Positions 1 through 14,648 of a stretch of DNA of 40,327 nt are shown here, piece by piece. The DNA comes from Lewinellaceae bacterium (GTDB lineage: Bacteria > Bacteroidota > Bacteroidia > Chitinophagales > Saprospiraceae). The DNA lies in NCBI GenBank assembly GCA_024639065.1, contig JAHEJC010000013.1:1-40327 (forward strand), in the 5' to 3' direction. Each line of letters opens with the position of its first letter. Position 1 is the first letter of the stretch. A model generated the notes under the pieces. That model saw only the letters and a program-made list of their open reading frames with translations, did no database searches and had not been told where the DNA came from. Position numbers and translations under genes: made by a program.

Positions 1-882
1 TTCACCCGAATGCGTACCGTAGGACAACCAGGGGCCATTATCAGAAGTAAAAATGATCAGCGTGTTATTCGTTAAGTCATTTTGTTCCAACGCTTTCACG
101 ATTTCACCAACACTCCAATCTATCTCTTCGATCACATCTCCATACAATCCTCTTTCCGATTTGCCTTTGAACTTATCGGATACAAATAAGGGGACATGAG
201 GCATACTATGAGGTACGTAAAGGAAAAACGGATTTTCTTTGTTTCGATTGATAAAATCGACTGCACGTTGGGTATACTGAGTGGTGATTTGACTTTGATC
301 TTCCAGGGTATCTATGACCTTTTCATTTTCCATTAATCGAAGCGGAGGAAAATCAAATACGGTTCCCTGCCAGGGATGATAAGGCCACATATCATTAGAA
401 TAAGGGATCCCATAATATTCATCAAATCCTTGTTTGGTGGGTAAGAAAGGAGTCTCCGTCCCCAAATGCCACTTGCCATATATCGCTGTTGCATAACCTA
501 AGGGTTTTAAGATCTCCGCAATGGTTTCTTCCTGGGGATTCAACCCTTTCTTGGAATCGGGTCCATATGCTCCATAGATTCCTAATCGATTTGCATAACA
601 TCCGGTGAGCAGAGCAGCTCTGGAAGCAGAACAAATCGGATGGGCCACATGGAAATTGGTAAATTTGATTCCCTCATTGGCCAATTGATCGATATTGGGT
701 GTTTTAATATCCGGTGAACCAAAACATCCCAGGTCTTCATAACCTTGGTCATCCGTAAATACGATGACGATATTTGGTGGGTGTTGCTTTTCTATTGCTT
801 TCTCTGGTTGTGCGCAATTCCATTGAATTGTAGTAAGTATGATCAGGAATAAAAACAAAAAGGTTGATTTTTTCACCATCAT
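1..882 (-). CDS. Sulfatase, S1 family (arylsulfatase A-like), C-terminus outside window
   Basis: This gene is missing from the ORF track because it runs off the left edge; 294 codons are visible on the minus strand. Sulfatases hydrolyse sulfate esters, here probably on a sulfated glycan. The motif CSASR near residue 84 is the C-x-A-x-R signature in which Cys is matured to formylglycine. Other visible family motifs are FTDDQG (metal-binding Asp, residues 42-47), GKWHLG (136-141), PHSMPHVP with two His (224-231) and TSDNGP (279-284). The N-terminus is a hydrophobic signal ending in WNCAQ, so it is exported and may be a lipoprotein anchored at Cys23, although the lipobox is not canonical. The start is the first of two adjacent ATG codons; the second would remove one residue. 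It lies 134 bp downstream of the symporter gene and may have its own promoter. The glycan substrate and the S1 subfamily cannot be told from this fragment. Confidence 0.93.
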   Translation of the reverse strand, partial: MMVKKSTFLFLFLIILTTIQWNCAQPEKAIEKQHPPNIVIVFTDDQGYEDLGCFGSPDIKTPNIDQLANEGIKFTNFHVAHPICSASRAALLTGCYANRLGIYGAYGPDSKKGLNPQEETIAEILKPLGYATAIYGKWHLGTETPFLPTKQGFDEYYGIPYSNDMWPYHPWQGTVFDFPPLRLMENEKVIDTLEDQSQITTQYTQRAVDFINRNKENPFFLYVPHSMPHVPLFVSDKFKGKSERGLYGDVIEEIDWSVGEIVKALEQNDLTNNTLIIFTSDNGPWLSYGTHSGE

Positions 883-970
883 AATCTTGATTTCTATTAT
901 TGGATTTGTACTTATACTAATTTCATTAAATATGGAGCATTCCCCTGCTATTTGAGCGGTGATGATTCAT

Positions 971-978
971 CAAAAATA
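971..978 (-). promoter_or_regulatory. Candidate Bacteroidota -7 box (TATTTTTG) upstream of the sulfatase
   Basis: Read on the minus strand, TATTTTTG matches the TAnnTTTG box recognised by the Bacteroidota primary sigma factor. It lies about 90 nt before the sulfatase ATG, in the 134-bp gap after the symporter gene. No clear TTG -33 element is seen at the usual distance, so the call rests on one box only. Confidence 0.3.
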
Positions 979-1016
979 TTGACTCGCCATAATGTTGCTT
1001 TGATCTAATCCACTTT

Positions 1017-2588
1017 TTACCACAACCAATACAATATAGTAAATATCAGTCCAGCCAATACCACCATCATATACTTGTAGTTAAGATACCAAGGCATGCC
1101 TTCGGTACCCTCACTAATATATACTTTCTTGAAAGTCAATTGATCCAGTTGCTCGCCTGTTGGTTGAGGAGTTAGATTACTAACCACAATAAAAATGATC
1201 GTGCTGAGGAAAAACATGACCCCAACATTAATGGTATAGTGTAAGGTCCAGATACCCATTTCACCTAAAATGAATGCAAGAACACCGGCTGCCGTACCAA
1301 TCACTAAGGTCCAAAACGCACCATGTCCATTGCCGCGTTTGTAGAAAACACCGATCAAGAAAATGACAGCAATGGGAGGTACTAATATCGAAAACATTTG
1401 CTGCAGGTAATCCCAAAGTCCGGTAAAGTGTTGGATTTGAGGCGCCCACAATGCGGCTACAAACATCAATATAATAGTGGTAATTCGACCATACCGGGCA
1501 ATATCGGTTTCAGTTAATTCGGGTTTTTTAGGCGCAATAAAATCAATGACTAATAGAGTAGAAGAAGAATTTAATGCGGAATCCACACTAGACATAATGG
1601 CGGAGATCAGCCCTGCCAACACCAACCCGATTAGTCCTACTGGCAATACTTCGGTCACCAATTTGGGGAATACTTCATCCCCATTAGCCAGACCAGGATA
1701 CAAACTTATAGCCATAGCTCCAGGAATAACCATAATAAACAAAGGGAGTATTTTCAGAAAACCAGCGAGTATGACACCCCAACGTGCTTGGTTGAGATCC
1801 CGGGCACCCAGGACCCGTTGGATGATGTACTGATTGGTTGACCAGTACCAGAATCCCATCAATGGCACACCGAGGATCAACCCCGGCCAGGGTATTCCAG
1901 GATCATCTAAGGGCCTGACGACCGAAAAATGGCCTTCTGGTGCGGCATTGATAACATTACTCCATGAATAGTCCATTTTGCCAAATAAGATCCAGGTCAT
2001 AATCGAACATCCGACAATTAAGATTATCGCCTGAATAGAATCCGTATAAACCACCGCCTTTAGTCCACCAAATGCGGTGTAAATACCGGCTACAAAGGCT
2101 AGCAAAAAAGCCGTTTGCCACATGATTATATCCGGGAAAAAAGCCTTCAATACTAATGTGCCAGCATATAATGCACCCGCCGTTTCAATTAGGATAGTAC
2201 TAAATATACTGACCGCAGAAAAGAACAATTGGCTTCGACGATCAAATCGTTTTTCCAGATATTCCGGAATCGTAGTTACTCGATTCTTTAAATAAAGCGG
2301 AACAAATATTAAGGCGGCCACAATTAGAGGTAGGCCGGACATCCATTCGTAGACTGAATTAACAATACCGGTCGTATAGGCTGCACCTGTTAAGCCAATA
2401 ATGGTAGAGCTTGAAATATTAGAAGCAAATAAAGACAATCCAATCAAGCCCCATCCAAAACTTCTGCCACCCAAAAATAAGTCTTCCCCAGTTTTAGTAG
2501 ATCGAGCAAAATAAAACCCCAGGCCTAACACTAATGCGAAGTATCCTACTATAATGATGAGATCCGTATTCGATATTATGGTATTCAT
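1017..2588 (-). CDS. Sodium:solute symporter (SSS family, SGLT-like), probable sugar transporter
   Basis: A 523-residue inner-membrane protein made almost entirely of hydrophobic helices, the usual size for sodium/solute symporters. The N-terminal stretch GGRSFGW followed by LFASNISSSTIIG is the conserved TM1-TM2 region of the SGLT branch. The segment LAGLISAIMSSVDSALNSSS corresponds to the TM8 region where paired Ser residues help form the sodium site in vSGLT. The gene starts 16 bp after the LacZ-type beta-galactosidase stop and follows an alpha-galactosidase-like gene, so it is likely co-transcribed with them. By context it imports galactose or a galactoside with sodium. The exact substrate is inference; related symporters carry other sugars, inositol or organic acids. 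Confidence 0.92.
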   Translation of the reverse strand: MNTIISNTDLIIIVGYFALVLGLGFYFARSTKTGEDLFLGGRSFGWGLIGLSLFASNISSSTIIGLTGAAYTTGIVNSVYEWMSGLPLIVAALIFVPLYLKNRVTTIPEYLEKRFDRRSQLFFSAVSIFSTILIETAGALYAGTLVLKAFFPDIIMWQTAFLLAFVAGIYTAFGGLKAVVYTDSIQAIILIVGCSIMTWILFGKMDYSWSNVINAAPEGHFSVVRPLDDPGIPWPGLILGVPLMGFWYWSTNQYIIQRVLGARDLNQARWGVILAGFLKILPLFIMVIPGAMAISLYPGLANGDEVFPKLVTEVLPVGLIGLVLAGLISAIMSSVDSALNSSSTLLVIDFIAPKKPELTETDIARYGRITTIILMFVAALWAPQIQHFTGLWDYLQQMFSILVPPIAVIFLIGVFYKRGNGHGAFWTLVIGTAAGVLAFILGEMGIWTLHYTINVGVMFFLSTIIFIVVSNLTPQPTGEQLDQLTFKKVYISEGTEGMPWYLNYKYMMVVLAGLIFTILYWLW

Positions 2589-2604
2589 CTAAAAAGCCTT
2601 AAAA

Positions 2605-7472
<4,868 letters not shown>

Positions 7473-7505
7473 AAATCAAATTTGGTTGTTATTAAGATGA
7501 TTGAT

Positions 7506-10097
7506 TTATTCCGGAATGGTAGGTATACGAATGTGGTTACCCAGGAAGATTGCATTTAAGAACAATCGATTGGTTCCGTACCAAGCTCCTCGAAAGTTAG
7601 GATTTTCAGCAAATAAAATCGCTCTTCCACTTCCAATTTTACTCACGAGGACACTTGCTGACTTTTTTAAATAAGTATCCATATTTCGTTTGGTTATGAA
7701 TCCATCGATATGGGGGTCTTTACTATAAGCAGCTACATTGCAATATGGATTTTTACTTGGCTTAATCCAAACTTCGCTGTTGCGGTATACAGGTAATCCC
7801 GGCCTTGAGTATCCGAAGGCAAGTGGATGTGTCAGATCCAGTTCGACTTTAAAAATTGTGCCGCCTACTTCTTCTCGTCCGGTTTGTTCAGGTGCATCCA
7901 TGTAGTTCAGCCTTTCAGTTGATTGATCTGAGCTGTCCTTTTTAATTTCATTTTTGACCAGGTTTTCTTTGATTAATTTTTTTTCAATTGCCCATTTTGA
8001 TCCCTCGCGTAAAGTAATTATGGTATTTCCCTCTGAAGCCCAAGTTTTTAATCTCTTGATCTGGCTAGAATCCAGCTGGCTGTAATTTCCGGAAACTAGA
8101 ACTAATGTGTTGTATTCATGGAGTTTGATTCTTTTCAATTGTAATTGAGTTATTTTAGTTATTGGAAGGTGTACCCGCTGGTCCAGTAAATGCCATACTT
8201 CTCCCGCTTCATAACTGGATACACCATCACCGACGATTAACAGTATTTTAGGCTTTTGGAGGGTTTGTGCATATCGACTTCCCAAATCAACACCGCTTAT
8301 ACTGTATCCAGATTGAATGCCATAAGCATGCAGGTTTAATTTGTTTGTACCTTCTAAAACGATTTTATATACTGAATCGGAAGTCATTTCTTGTTTAGCT
8401 ACTGGGATCATAATCGATCCATAACCGAATGCTTTAGGTCCATCGGAAGTCTCAATTGTTAACGGTTTAAATATGGAAGTGATGCGTAATTTATGATTAA
8501 GACAGAATTGAATAAAGGCTGGGATATTGTAATCGTCAGCTGGAAGCATATAAGCATAATTAGTTTCTTTTAGCGACTGATTTAATGTGAATATATCGGC
8601 TGATGTTACCTGATCACCAACATTTATTTTTTTGGTTGATGGGGCATATTTCAAATTGAAAAAGTTTGCTAAAGACCAGGCTGAAGCATCGTAAAACACA
8701 CTATCATGATATTCGTCATACGTTTCAAAAGCGGATTGCACCATACGATATTGCACCTGATTGGTAGGGACCAAAAATGCTTTGCCCGGGTGATAAGTAT
8801 GGCCATTTAAAGTTATTGGATTGGGTAAGGAATAAACATCAACTCGATGTAATAGCAATTTTTCCATAAATGCCTTTAGCCGATTGTTGTCATAATTATC
8901 TCCAAAAATATAAGCTTCAATCCCACTATCTGACGCATTGGTTAGTGCACTTTTGAAAAAGTCTCTCTGATAATTGTGGAGTAAATCTTTATTTTCCAGG
9001 GAAGCTTTTACCGTGGCCATCGATGATACGTATTGGTTGCGTATGGTAAATGCAAAGGAGAGATCACCCATTTCTGTTTTTTGTACATGTCCCCGGGAGC
9101 TTGCTTGTTCGAATAAAAGCCCCAAGCCTCCCTGTAGGTCCGGATAGGAGGAGCCATATCCTGGATAGGTGCCATCAAATACTTCCTTAGTGAAATATAG
9201 GGATCCAATTTCGTCTAAACCCTCAGCGAAATATTTTGCAAATGTTTCATTCAGAGTCGTGTAGTTTTCAACGGGCATGATAGGATCTTTTGAACCATTG
9301 GTTTTCATGGGTTCGAAGAAATGGGTGCTATTGGTACCCATCTCATGAAAGTCAGTAACTACATTTGGATACCATTGATGATACCAGTTAAGTTTGCCTT
9401 GACTCTCCGGATGTACACCCAACCACCAGTCCCGATTCAAGTCAAACCAATAATGATTGGTTCTTCCTCGGGGCCACCCTTCATTGTGCTCTATATCGTT
9501 GGGATCCGCTACCAATGGGTTCCCTTTATGCATATTCACCCAATGGGTATGACGATCCCTTCCATCCGGATTAATGACTGGATCGATGAATAGGATCGAG
9601 TTTTGCAAATATTCAAGTATTTCCGGATTTTCTGATGCTACCAGGGTATAGGCTGTGAGTAAGGCCGCTTCTGCGCCTGATGGTTCATTGCCATGTACAT
9701 TATAACCCAATTGGATAAATACAGGCAAGTCCTCAATGGTTTGGTCAGGTGCTTTTGGATCACATAGAGTCAGATGATTCTTTTGAATCGATTCAATATT
9801 ATTGAGATGCTCCGGGGTGGTCACGGTGAGCATGATCAAATCTCGATGTCCATAAGTACGACCATAGGTATAAATAGTAGCACGATTCGAAAGTTCAGCT
9901 AATCGCTCAAAATAGGCCACGATTTTATCATGCCGGGTATGATGGGTACCGATTGCATAGCCTAAAAATTCTTCCGGAGAAGGAATATTGGAGTTGAAGG
10001 GGCCACGATCTTTTAGAAAATAATCTTGACCAAAAGAAGTTGAATTAACAAGTATGCAAAATGTGATCAGGAATAAGAATTTATGCACGATTTTCAT
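7506..10097 (-). CDS. Secreted M14-family zinc carboxypeptidase
   Basis: An 863-residue exported metallopeptidase. A clear signal peptide ends at SFGQ (about residue 24). The M14 zinc ligands are His135 and Glu138 in NVHGNEPSG and His251 in TDFHEMG; PDGRDRHTHW (178-187) and the catalytic Glu330 in LLFEQASSRG complete the active site. The second half contains PKILLIVGDGVSS and VLVSGNYSQL, resembling the class I amidotransferase-like domain found at the C-terminus of large Bacteroidota M14 proteins. It should cleave peptides in the periplasm or outside the cell. It is divergent from the Asp-box protein at 10571 and lies 33 bp upstream of the GH36 gene, so it could share that transcript although its role differs. 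No T9SS sorting domain is seen at the C-terminus. Confidence 0.93.
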   Translation of the reverse strand: MKIVHKFLFLITFCILVNSTSFGQDYFLKDRGPFNSNIPSPEEFLGYAIGTHHTRHDKIVAYFERLAELSNRATIYTYGRTYGHRDLIMLTVTTPEHLNNIESIQKNHLTLCDPKAPDQTIEDLPVFIQLGYNVHGNEPSGAEAALLTAYTLVASENPEILEYLQNSILFIDPVINPDGRDRHTHWVNMHKGNPLVADPNDIEHNEGWPRGRTNHYWFDLNRDWWLGVHPESQGKLNWYHQWYPNVVTDFHEMGTNSTHFFEPMKTNGSKDPIMPVENYTTLNETFAKYFAEGLDEIGSLYFTKEVFDGTYPGYGSSYPDLQGGLGLLFEQASSRGHVQKTEMGDLSFAFTIRNQYVSSMATVKASLENKDLLHNYQRDFFKSALTNASDSGIEAYIFGDNYDNNRLKAFMEKLLLHRVDVYSLPNPITLNGHTYHPGKAFLVPTNQVQYRMVQSAFETYDEYHDSVFYDASAWSLANFFNLKYAPSTKKINVGDQVTSADIFTLNQSLKETNYAYMLPADDYNIPAFIQFCLNHKLRITSIFKPLTIETSDGPKAFGYGSIMIPVAKQEMTSDSVYKIVLEGTNKLNLHAYGIQSGYSISGVDLGSRYAQTLQKPKILLIVGDGVSSYEAGEVWHLLDQRVHLPITKITQLQLKRIKLHEYNTLVLVSGNYSQLDSSQIKRLKTWASEGNTIITLREGSKWAIEKKLIKENLVKNEIKKDSSDQSTERLNYMDAPEQTGREEVGGTIFKVELDLTHPLAFGYSRPGLPVYRNSEVWIKPSKNPYCNVAAYSKDPHIDGFITKRNMDTYLKKSASVLVSKIGSGRAILFAENPNFRGAWYGTNRLFLNAIFLGNHIRIPTIPE

Positions 10098-10570
10098 CTG
10101 TTTTGTTGATTGGACTCAAAGTAAATAAAAAATGGTTAAACCTGGATTATTCATTAGAAAATCTATTTCGACTTAATAATTCTGTAAAATCTAGCTACTA
10201 AGCTTAATTTTTTTAGTCATCTCCATTAAAAAAGGGTAGAGTGTCTCAATGTAGCTTTTAACATGGTTATGAAGGATTCTTTATTGTTCTTTTGCTTCGA
10301 AGTCCTGGCGAAGACCGGGGATGCCAGGTTAGTGGAGTAGATATTTTCCGCATTGTTTACTGCATTCATGTCAGCAAGTCAGGCAATTTTGGTTTATTTT
10401 TCATCAATGGAGGCGTTACAAGAACACCAAAAGTAAGAGCCATTGAATTCTTTATTAATCATTACGCAAAATTATTAACACAAAAAATAAATCTCAAAAC
10501 ACCTTTACACACTCGTTATTCTTCCTAAACTAATTTTAAATTTATGGTCTTCTAACCAATTCAGCTTCAA
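10098..10570. other. Divergent intergenic region with a GC-rich hairpin
   Basis: This 473-bp region separates two divergent genes and should carry both promoters. No confident TAnnTTTG box was found; TTTACTTTG on the minus strand just before the M14 gene is a near match only. A GC-rich stem-loop sits at 10304-10328 (CCTGGC, 13-nt loop, GCCAGG). The 78-residue track ORF at 10292-10528 reads through this hairpin, resembles nothing I know, and is left out. Confidence 0.6.
10304..10328. repeat. GC-rich inverted repeat (CCTGGC...GCCAGG)
   Basis: A perfect 6-bp stem with a 13-nt loop in an otherwise AT-rich spacer. Its GC content is far above its surroundings, as for the hairpins near 24470, 32912 and 33270, so it may be a REP-like palindromic element. 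No other copy of this exact sequence was seen in the window. Confidence 0.4.
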
Positions 10571-13500
10571 ATGAAAATAGATATTTTAACTTTCGCTTCT
10601 CTACTCCTATTAATCGGATGGCAGTCCTCATTTTGTCAGGTCGATCCACAGAATTTTAGTCAATTGGAATTTCGATTTATCGGACCGGAAGGCAACCGCG
10701 CTATTGCCATTGCCGGGGTACCTGGTGATCCGATGATCAATTATATTGGAGCTGCTTCAGGCGGATTATGGAAGACAGAAGATGGAGGTATTTCCTGGAA
10801 ATCTATTTTCGATACCCTGGATGTATCCTCTATAGGATCTATAGCCATCACACCGAGTAACCCTGATATTGTTTGGGTAGGAACGGGAGAGACTTTTGTA
10901 ATACGACCGGCTCATGCAATGGGTGATGGAATTTATAAATCTGAAGATGCTGGAAAAACCTGGCAACACATGGGATTAGAAAAGACTGGACGAATAGGGC
11001 AGGTAGTCGTGCATCCAACCAATCCGGATATTGTCTATGTTGCGGCCCTTGGCCATACCTATGGTCCTCAACAAGACCGGGGTGTATATAAAACCATTGA
11101 CGGTGGTAAAAACTGGGAGCGAATTTTATTCATTGATGACGGTACCGGTGCTGCCGATATTGCTCTAGATACCAAAAATCCGAATCGACTTCTAGTCGGC
11201 ATGTGGTCGATCCATATTAATACCTGGGGATTAAATAGTGGAGGGCCTGGTGGAGGGATCTATCGTTCCTTGGATGGTGGTGACACCTGGAAGGCATTGA
11301 AAGAGAATGGATTACCTGGTGGCTTAGATAATCCGGTGGGTAAGACGGCCGTGGCCATTGCACCGTCGGATCCTGATATTGTTTATGCATTGTTTGAGAT
11401 AGAAAGTCCCGCTTTTTACCGGTCAGAAGATTTTGGAGAATCCTGGACATTAATGACCAGGAATCATTCCATCAATGAAAGAGCTCCTTATTACACCAGG
11501 ATGCGCGTTTCTTCAGCAGACCCCAATGAAGTCTATTTTGCCTGTGTGAAGTTTAGCATTTCCAAAGATGGGGGTAAGACTATTCAAAGTGGTTACAAAG
11601 CTGGTGGAGACAACCATGATATCTGGGTGGATCCAACGAATGCGGACCGTATCTTGGTAGCTCATGATGGATGTGCCAGTATAAGTTTAAACCACGGCAA
11701 ATCATTCCAACGGATTGTCCTACCTATTGCCCAAATGTATCATGTCTCAGTTGATGATCAAATACCTTACAATGTATATGGAAATCGTCAGGATGGCTAC
11801 TCTTATAAAGGACCCAGTAATAGTTTGCAAGGATATATTCCAGTAGGACTGTGGCATAGTGTGGGTGGGTGTGAAAGTGGTTTTGCACAGCCTGATCCGC
11901 TTGATCCAAACATTGTTTGGTCGGGCTGCTATGATGGAGGATTGGAACGTTACGATGCTCGGACTGGTCATGCAAGGGATGTGCGCGTGTGGCCGGAAGC
12001 TGGATATGGTTGGGCACCAGCAGAAATGAAATTTAGATGGCATTGGAATTTTCCAATGAGCTTTTCTCCACATGTCGAACACCGGGTGTACGTTGGCAGT
12101 CAATATGTACATAAAAGTGACGATAATGGTCAAAGTTGGCAAGTCATCAGTCCGGATCTAACCACTAATGACAAATCACATCAACAAAGTTCTGGAGGTG
12201 TAGCTACTGACAATTTAATGACTTTTGATGGATGCGTTTTATTTGCCGTTCAAGAATCTTCTCTGGAAGCTGGGGTAATATGGACAGGCAGTAACGATGG
12301 CCAGGTAAATATTACCCGAAACTATGGAAAGGATTGGTTGAATGTTACAGGAAATATACCTGACCTTCCTCAATGGGGAACGATAGCCAATATAGAAGTT
12401 TCACGCTTTCAAAAAGGAGCTGCTTATATTACGGTAGACTTACATCAAATGGGTGACTTCGATCCTTATGTTTATAAGACTGAAAACTATGGTAACACTT
12501 GGAAAAAGATCAGTAACTCAGTTCCAAAATCGGTGCACAGCTTCGCTCATGTAATTAGAGAAGATCCGAAAAAAGAAGACATGCTTTATTTGGGTGTGGA
12601 TAATGGCATTTACATTAGCTGGGATGATGGTGACCATTGGATGCGACTAAAAAATAATTTACCACCTGCACCGGTATATTGGTTGACCATACAGGAACGA
12701 TTTGATGATCTGGTGGTAGGTACCTATGGAAGAGGTTATTATATCCTGGATGACCTGACCGCCTTAAGAGCATTTTCTGCGGAAATTGAGCAAACCACCG
12801 ATGCTTACTTATTTGATCCGAGACCAGCATTTCGTTTTCATAATAAGGAAGGTATCAAGACGGATGGCCCTAGTCATAGTAGTGGAAATAATCCTGCGTA
12901 TGGGGCCAGTATTAATTATTATTTAAAGGATACTGCTGAGCAGGAAATAGAGATTCAAGTTATTTCACAAGATGGTTCATTGATTCGGAGCTTGAAAGGA
13001 AAAAACCAGCCTGGGATTAATCGAGTGCTTTGGGATCTACGTTACGAGCCTACTTTCAAACCTAGGTTACAAGTTGCACCTCCAGGCAGACCTTGGGTTC
13101 AATTAGGTGGGGAGGGATGGAGACCTTTGGTCACCTGGGATTTGGATTTAATGCGGGGGCAATTTGGTCCAAAAGTCGTTCCGGCTAATTATACGATTAA
13201 ATTGAAAATTGGTGACCTAGAATTGACCGAAGCTGTCGAGGTGATTAAAGATCCTACGGCTGAAGGAAGTTTGGAAGATATTAGAAAACAGGTAACATTT
13301 TCCCTGGAACTTCGAGATGCCATGAACCTGGCGGTAAATATGATCAATACGGTAGAAGAAATTCGAGCTGAGCTGGATTCCATTTTACCCCAATTGCATC
13401 GCGAAAAGGATCTGATGCTGGCAAAAAAATTAAAGCAGCAAGCGGAGTCTATAGCCGGTACGTTATATGATATTCACTTGACCGGAGCCAGAGAAGATGC

Positions 13501-13744
13501 CTTCCGCTCACCAATGAAATTATATGGCCGGCTCAGCTCACTGGCTAGTGACATCACTGGAAATGGAATTGATTTTATACCGACTGCTCAGCAAGCTGAA
13601 GTACAAACCATATTCAACAATCGACTGGAAAAAGTAAACAGTCGATTCACTAATATGATTAATTTGGATGTTGAAGCCTTGAATAAGCAACTCAAAAAAA
13701 GTGGGTTGAAAATCGAGTTAGAGCAGAAGAAGGGGAGAGCGTAA
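10571..13744 (+). CDS. Secreted Asp-box (BNR/VPS10-like) beta-propeller protein
   Basis: A 1057-residue protein with a signal peptide (MKIDILTF to SSFCQ, about 23 residues). It contains many Asp-box or BNR-type repeats of form S-x-D-x-G-x-T-W, for example KTEDGGISWK, KSEDAGKTWQ, KTIDGGKNWE, RSLDGGDTWK, RSEDFGESWT, KSDDNGQSWQ, KTENYGNTWK and SWDDGDHWM. These spread over about residues 65-715 and predict one or two beta-propellers similar to sortilin/VPS10 proteins. The C-terminal part (about 770-1057) has a beta-sandwich-like region and then a charged helical segment. Such proteins are abundant in Bacteroidota and often called glycosyl hydrolases, but I see no catalytic residues, so no reaction is assigned. 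It stands alone on the plus strand, divergent from the M14 gene. No T9SS tail is present. Confidence 0.88.
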   Translation: MKIDILTFASLLLLIGWQSSFCQVDPQNFSQLEFRFIGPEGNRAIAIAGVPGDPMINYIGAASGGLWKTEDGGISWKSIFDTLDVSSIGSIAITPSNPDIVWVGTGETFVIRPAHAMGDGIYKSEDAGKTWQHMGLEKTGRIGQVVVHPTNPDIVYVAALGHTYGPQQDRGVYKTIDGGKNWERILFIDDGTGAADIALDTKNPNRLLVGMWSIHINTWGLNSGGPGGGIYRSLDGGDTWKALKENGLPGGLDNPVGKTAVAIAPSDPDIVYALFEIESPAFYRSEDFGESWTLMTRNHSINERAPYYTRMRVSSADPNEVYFACVKFSISKDGGKTIQSGYKAGGDNHDIWVDPTNADRILVAHDGCASISLNHGKSFQRIVLPIAQMYHVSVDDQIPYNVYGNRQDGYSYKGPSNSLQGYIPVGLWHSVGGCESGFAQPDPLDPNIVWSGCYDGGLERYDARTGHARDVRVWPEAGYGWAPAEMKFRWHWNFPMSFSPHVEHRVYVGSQYVHKSDDNGQSWQVISPDLTTNDKSHQQSSGGVATDNLMTFDGCVLFAVQESSLEAGVIWTGSNDGQVNITRNYGKDWLNVTGNIPDLPQWGTIANIEVSRFQKGAAYITVDLHQMGDFDPYVYKTENYGNTWKKISNSVPKSVHSFAHVIREDPKKEDMLYLGVDNGIYISWDDGDHWMRLKNNLPPAPVYWLTIQERFDDLVVGTYGRGYYILDDLTALRAFSAEIEQTTDAYLFDPRPAFRFHNKEGIKTDGPSHSSGNNPAYGASINYYLKDTAEQEIEIQVISQDGSLIRSLKGKNQPGINRVLWDLRYEPTFKPRLQVAPPGRPWVQLGGEGWRPLVTWDLDLMRGQFGPKVVPANYTIKLKIGDLELTEAVEVIKDPTAEGSLEDIRKQVTFSLELRDAMNLAVNMINTVEEIRAELDSILPQLHREKDLMLAKKLKQQAESIAGTLYDIHLTGAREDAFRSPMKLYGRLSSLASDITGNGIDFIPTAQQAEVQTIFNNRLEKVNSRFTNMINLDVEALNKQLKKSGLKIELEQKKGRA

Positions 13745-13970
13745 GCGGAGTGCAGAGGTTTAAGAGTTTATGAATTAATAGGTCTAATCAATTGTAGATG
13801 GAGTTCCTTAAAAAGTGGAGCGTGAGATAAGTTTATTATATTAAATTACCAAGAAGATTTGTGTGAACGTCGACAAAAAATTAGTTTAGAATAGATAGCA
13901 CATCAATTTTGCTCCCGGCGTTACTTTAGGATCGGTGAAAAGTCTATCTTGAATTAAGTGGGTCAATTTT

Positions 13971-14648
13971 TTAAGAGGTTATTTTAGCTCTGACAATATA
14001 TTGGTATTTCAGGAGCTCAACATTCGTTTCAACATTGGTAAACCCTGCCTCCTTTAATTCTTCCAGAACTTTGACCAGGGCAATTTTATGATCGGGGGGT
14101 GGACCGATGGATTGACTCTTTTTGAAAAAATCAATAATAACCAATTCCCCATCCTCAGCAAGTCCACTCATTACTTTTTTCAGGTAATCTACTCTATTTT
14201 CAATGTGATGATAGGTATTGGCCATAAATACCATCTCTACTTCACCAGGTTGTAATTTGGGACTGTCATAAGGTAACTTTCTGAGTTCTATTTCAAGTTG
14301 ATCCATGCCATCCAATTTCATTTTATCCTGAATAGATTTTTGAAAATCATCGTCAACATCCGCTGCTATAACGTTAGCCCCAGCCTGAGCTAATCTGAAA
14401 CTAAAATAGCCTGATCCTGCACCAATATCCATTATCTTTTTATTCTGGAGATCTCCTAAATACTCCAGAACAAGTTCGGGTTTTTGGTAGGCATCTCGCT
14501 CCGGAGATTCAAAATGGCGAATCAGATCTTCCGTTGGAGTTTGGTGCATATAAGCATTGGCATCGCCATGATCCTGACTTACTGCAGACCCTCTATTACA
14601 GCCAATCTGAATAATAATTAGCATGAATAAAGTGAATTTAAGCAACAT
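13971..14648 (-). CDS. Class I SAM-dependent methyltransferase with a lipoprotein-like N-terminus
   Basis: A 225-residue protein. Motif I is MDIGAGSGYFSF (73-84), with the acidic end of the next strand at Asp97 (IAADVDD), as in Rossmann-fold SAM methyltransferases. NTYHHIENRVDYL resembles the post-II/III region of the UbiE-like group. The N-terminus, FMLIIIQIGCNRG, looks like a lipoprotein signal with Cys17, which is odd because SAM is a cytoplasmic cofactor. Its start lies inside the end of the upstream permease gene (11-bp overlap), so the two are probably translated together. An internal start that avoids the signal cannot be excluded, but the first Met after the lipobox (Met34) is followed by HQTPTEDL and would still leave motif I intact. 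Substrate unknown. Confidence 0.85.
   Translation of the reverse strand: MLLKFTLFMLIIIQIGCNRGSAVSQDHGDANAYMHQTPTEDLIRHFESPERDAYQKPELVLEYLGDLQNKKIMDIGAGSGYFSFRLAQAGANVIAADVDDDFQKSIQDKMKLDGMDQLEIELRKLPYDSPKLQPGEVEMVFMANTYHHIENRVDYLKKVMSGLAEDGELVIIDFFKKSQSIGPPPDHKIALVKVLEELKEAGFTNVETNVELLKYQYIVRAKITS

Noticed and set aside
422-634. 70-residue minus-strand ORF in the track
   Set aside because: It is a shadow in another frame of the sulfatase gene, whose motifs are clear in the real frame.
10292-10528. 78-residue plus-strand ORF in the M14/Asp-box spacer
   Set aside because: It crosses a GC-rich hairpin, has no recognisable domain and no plausible start context.
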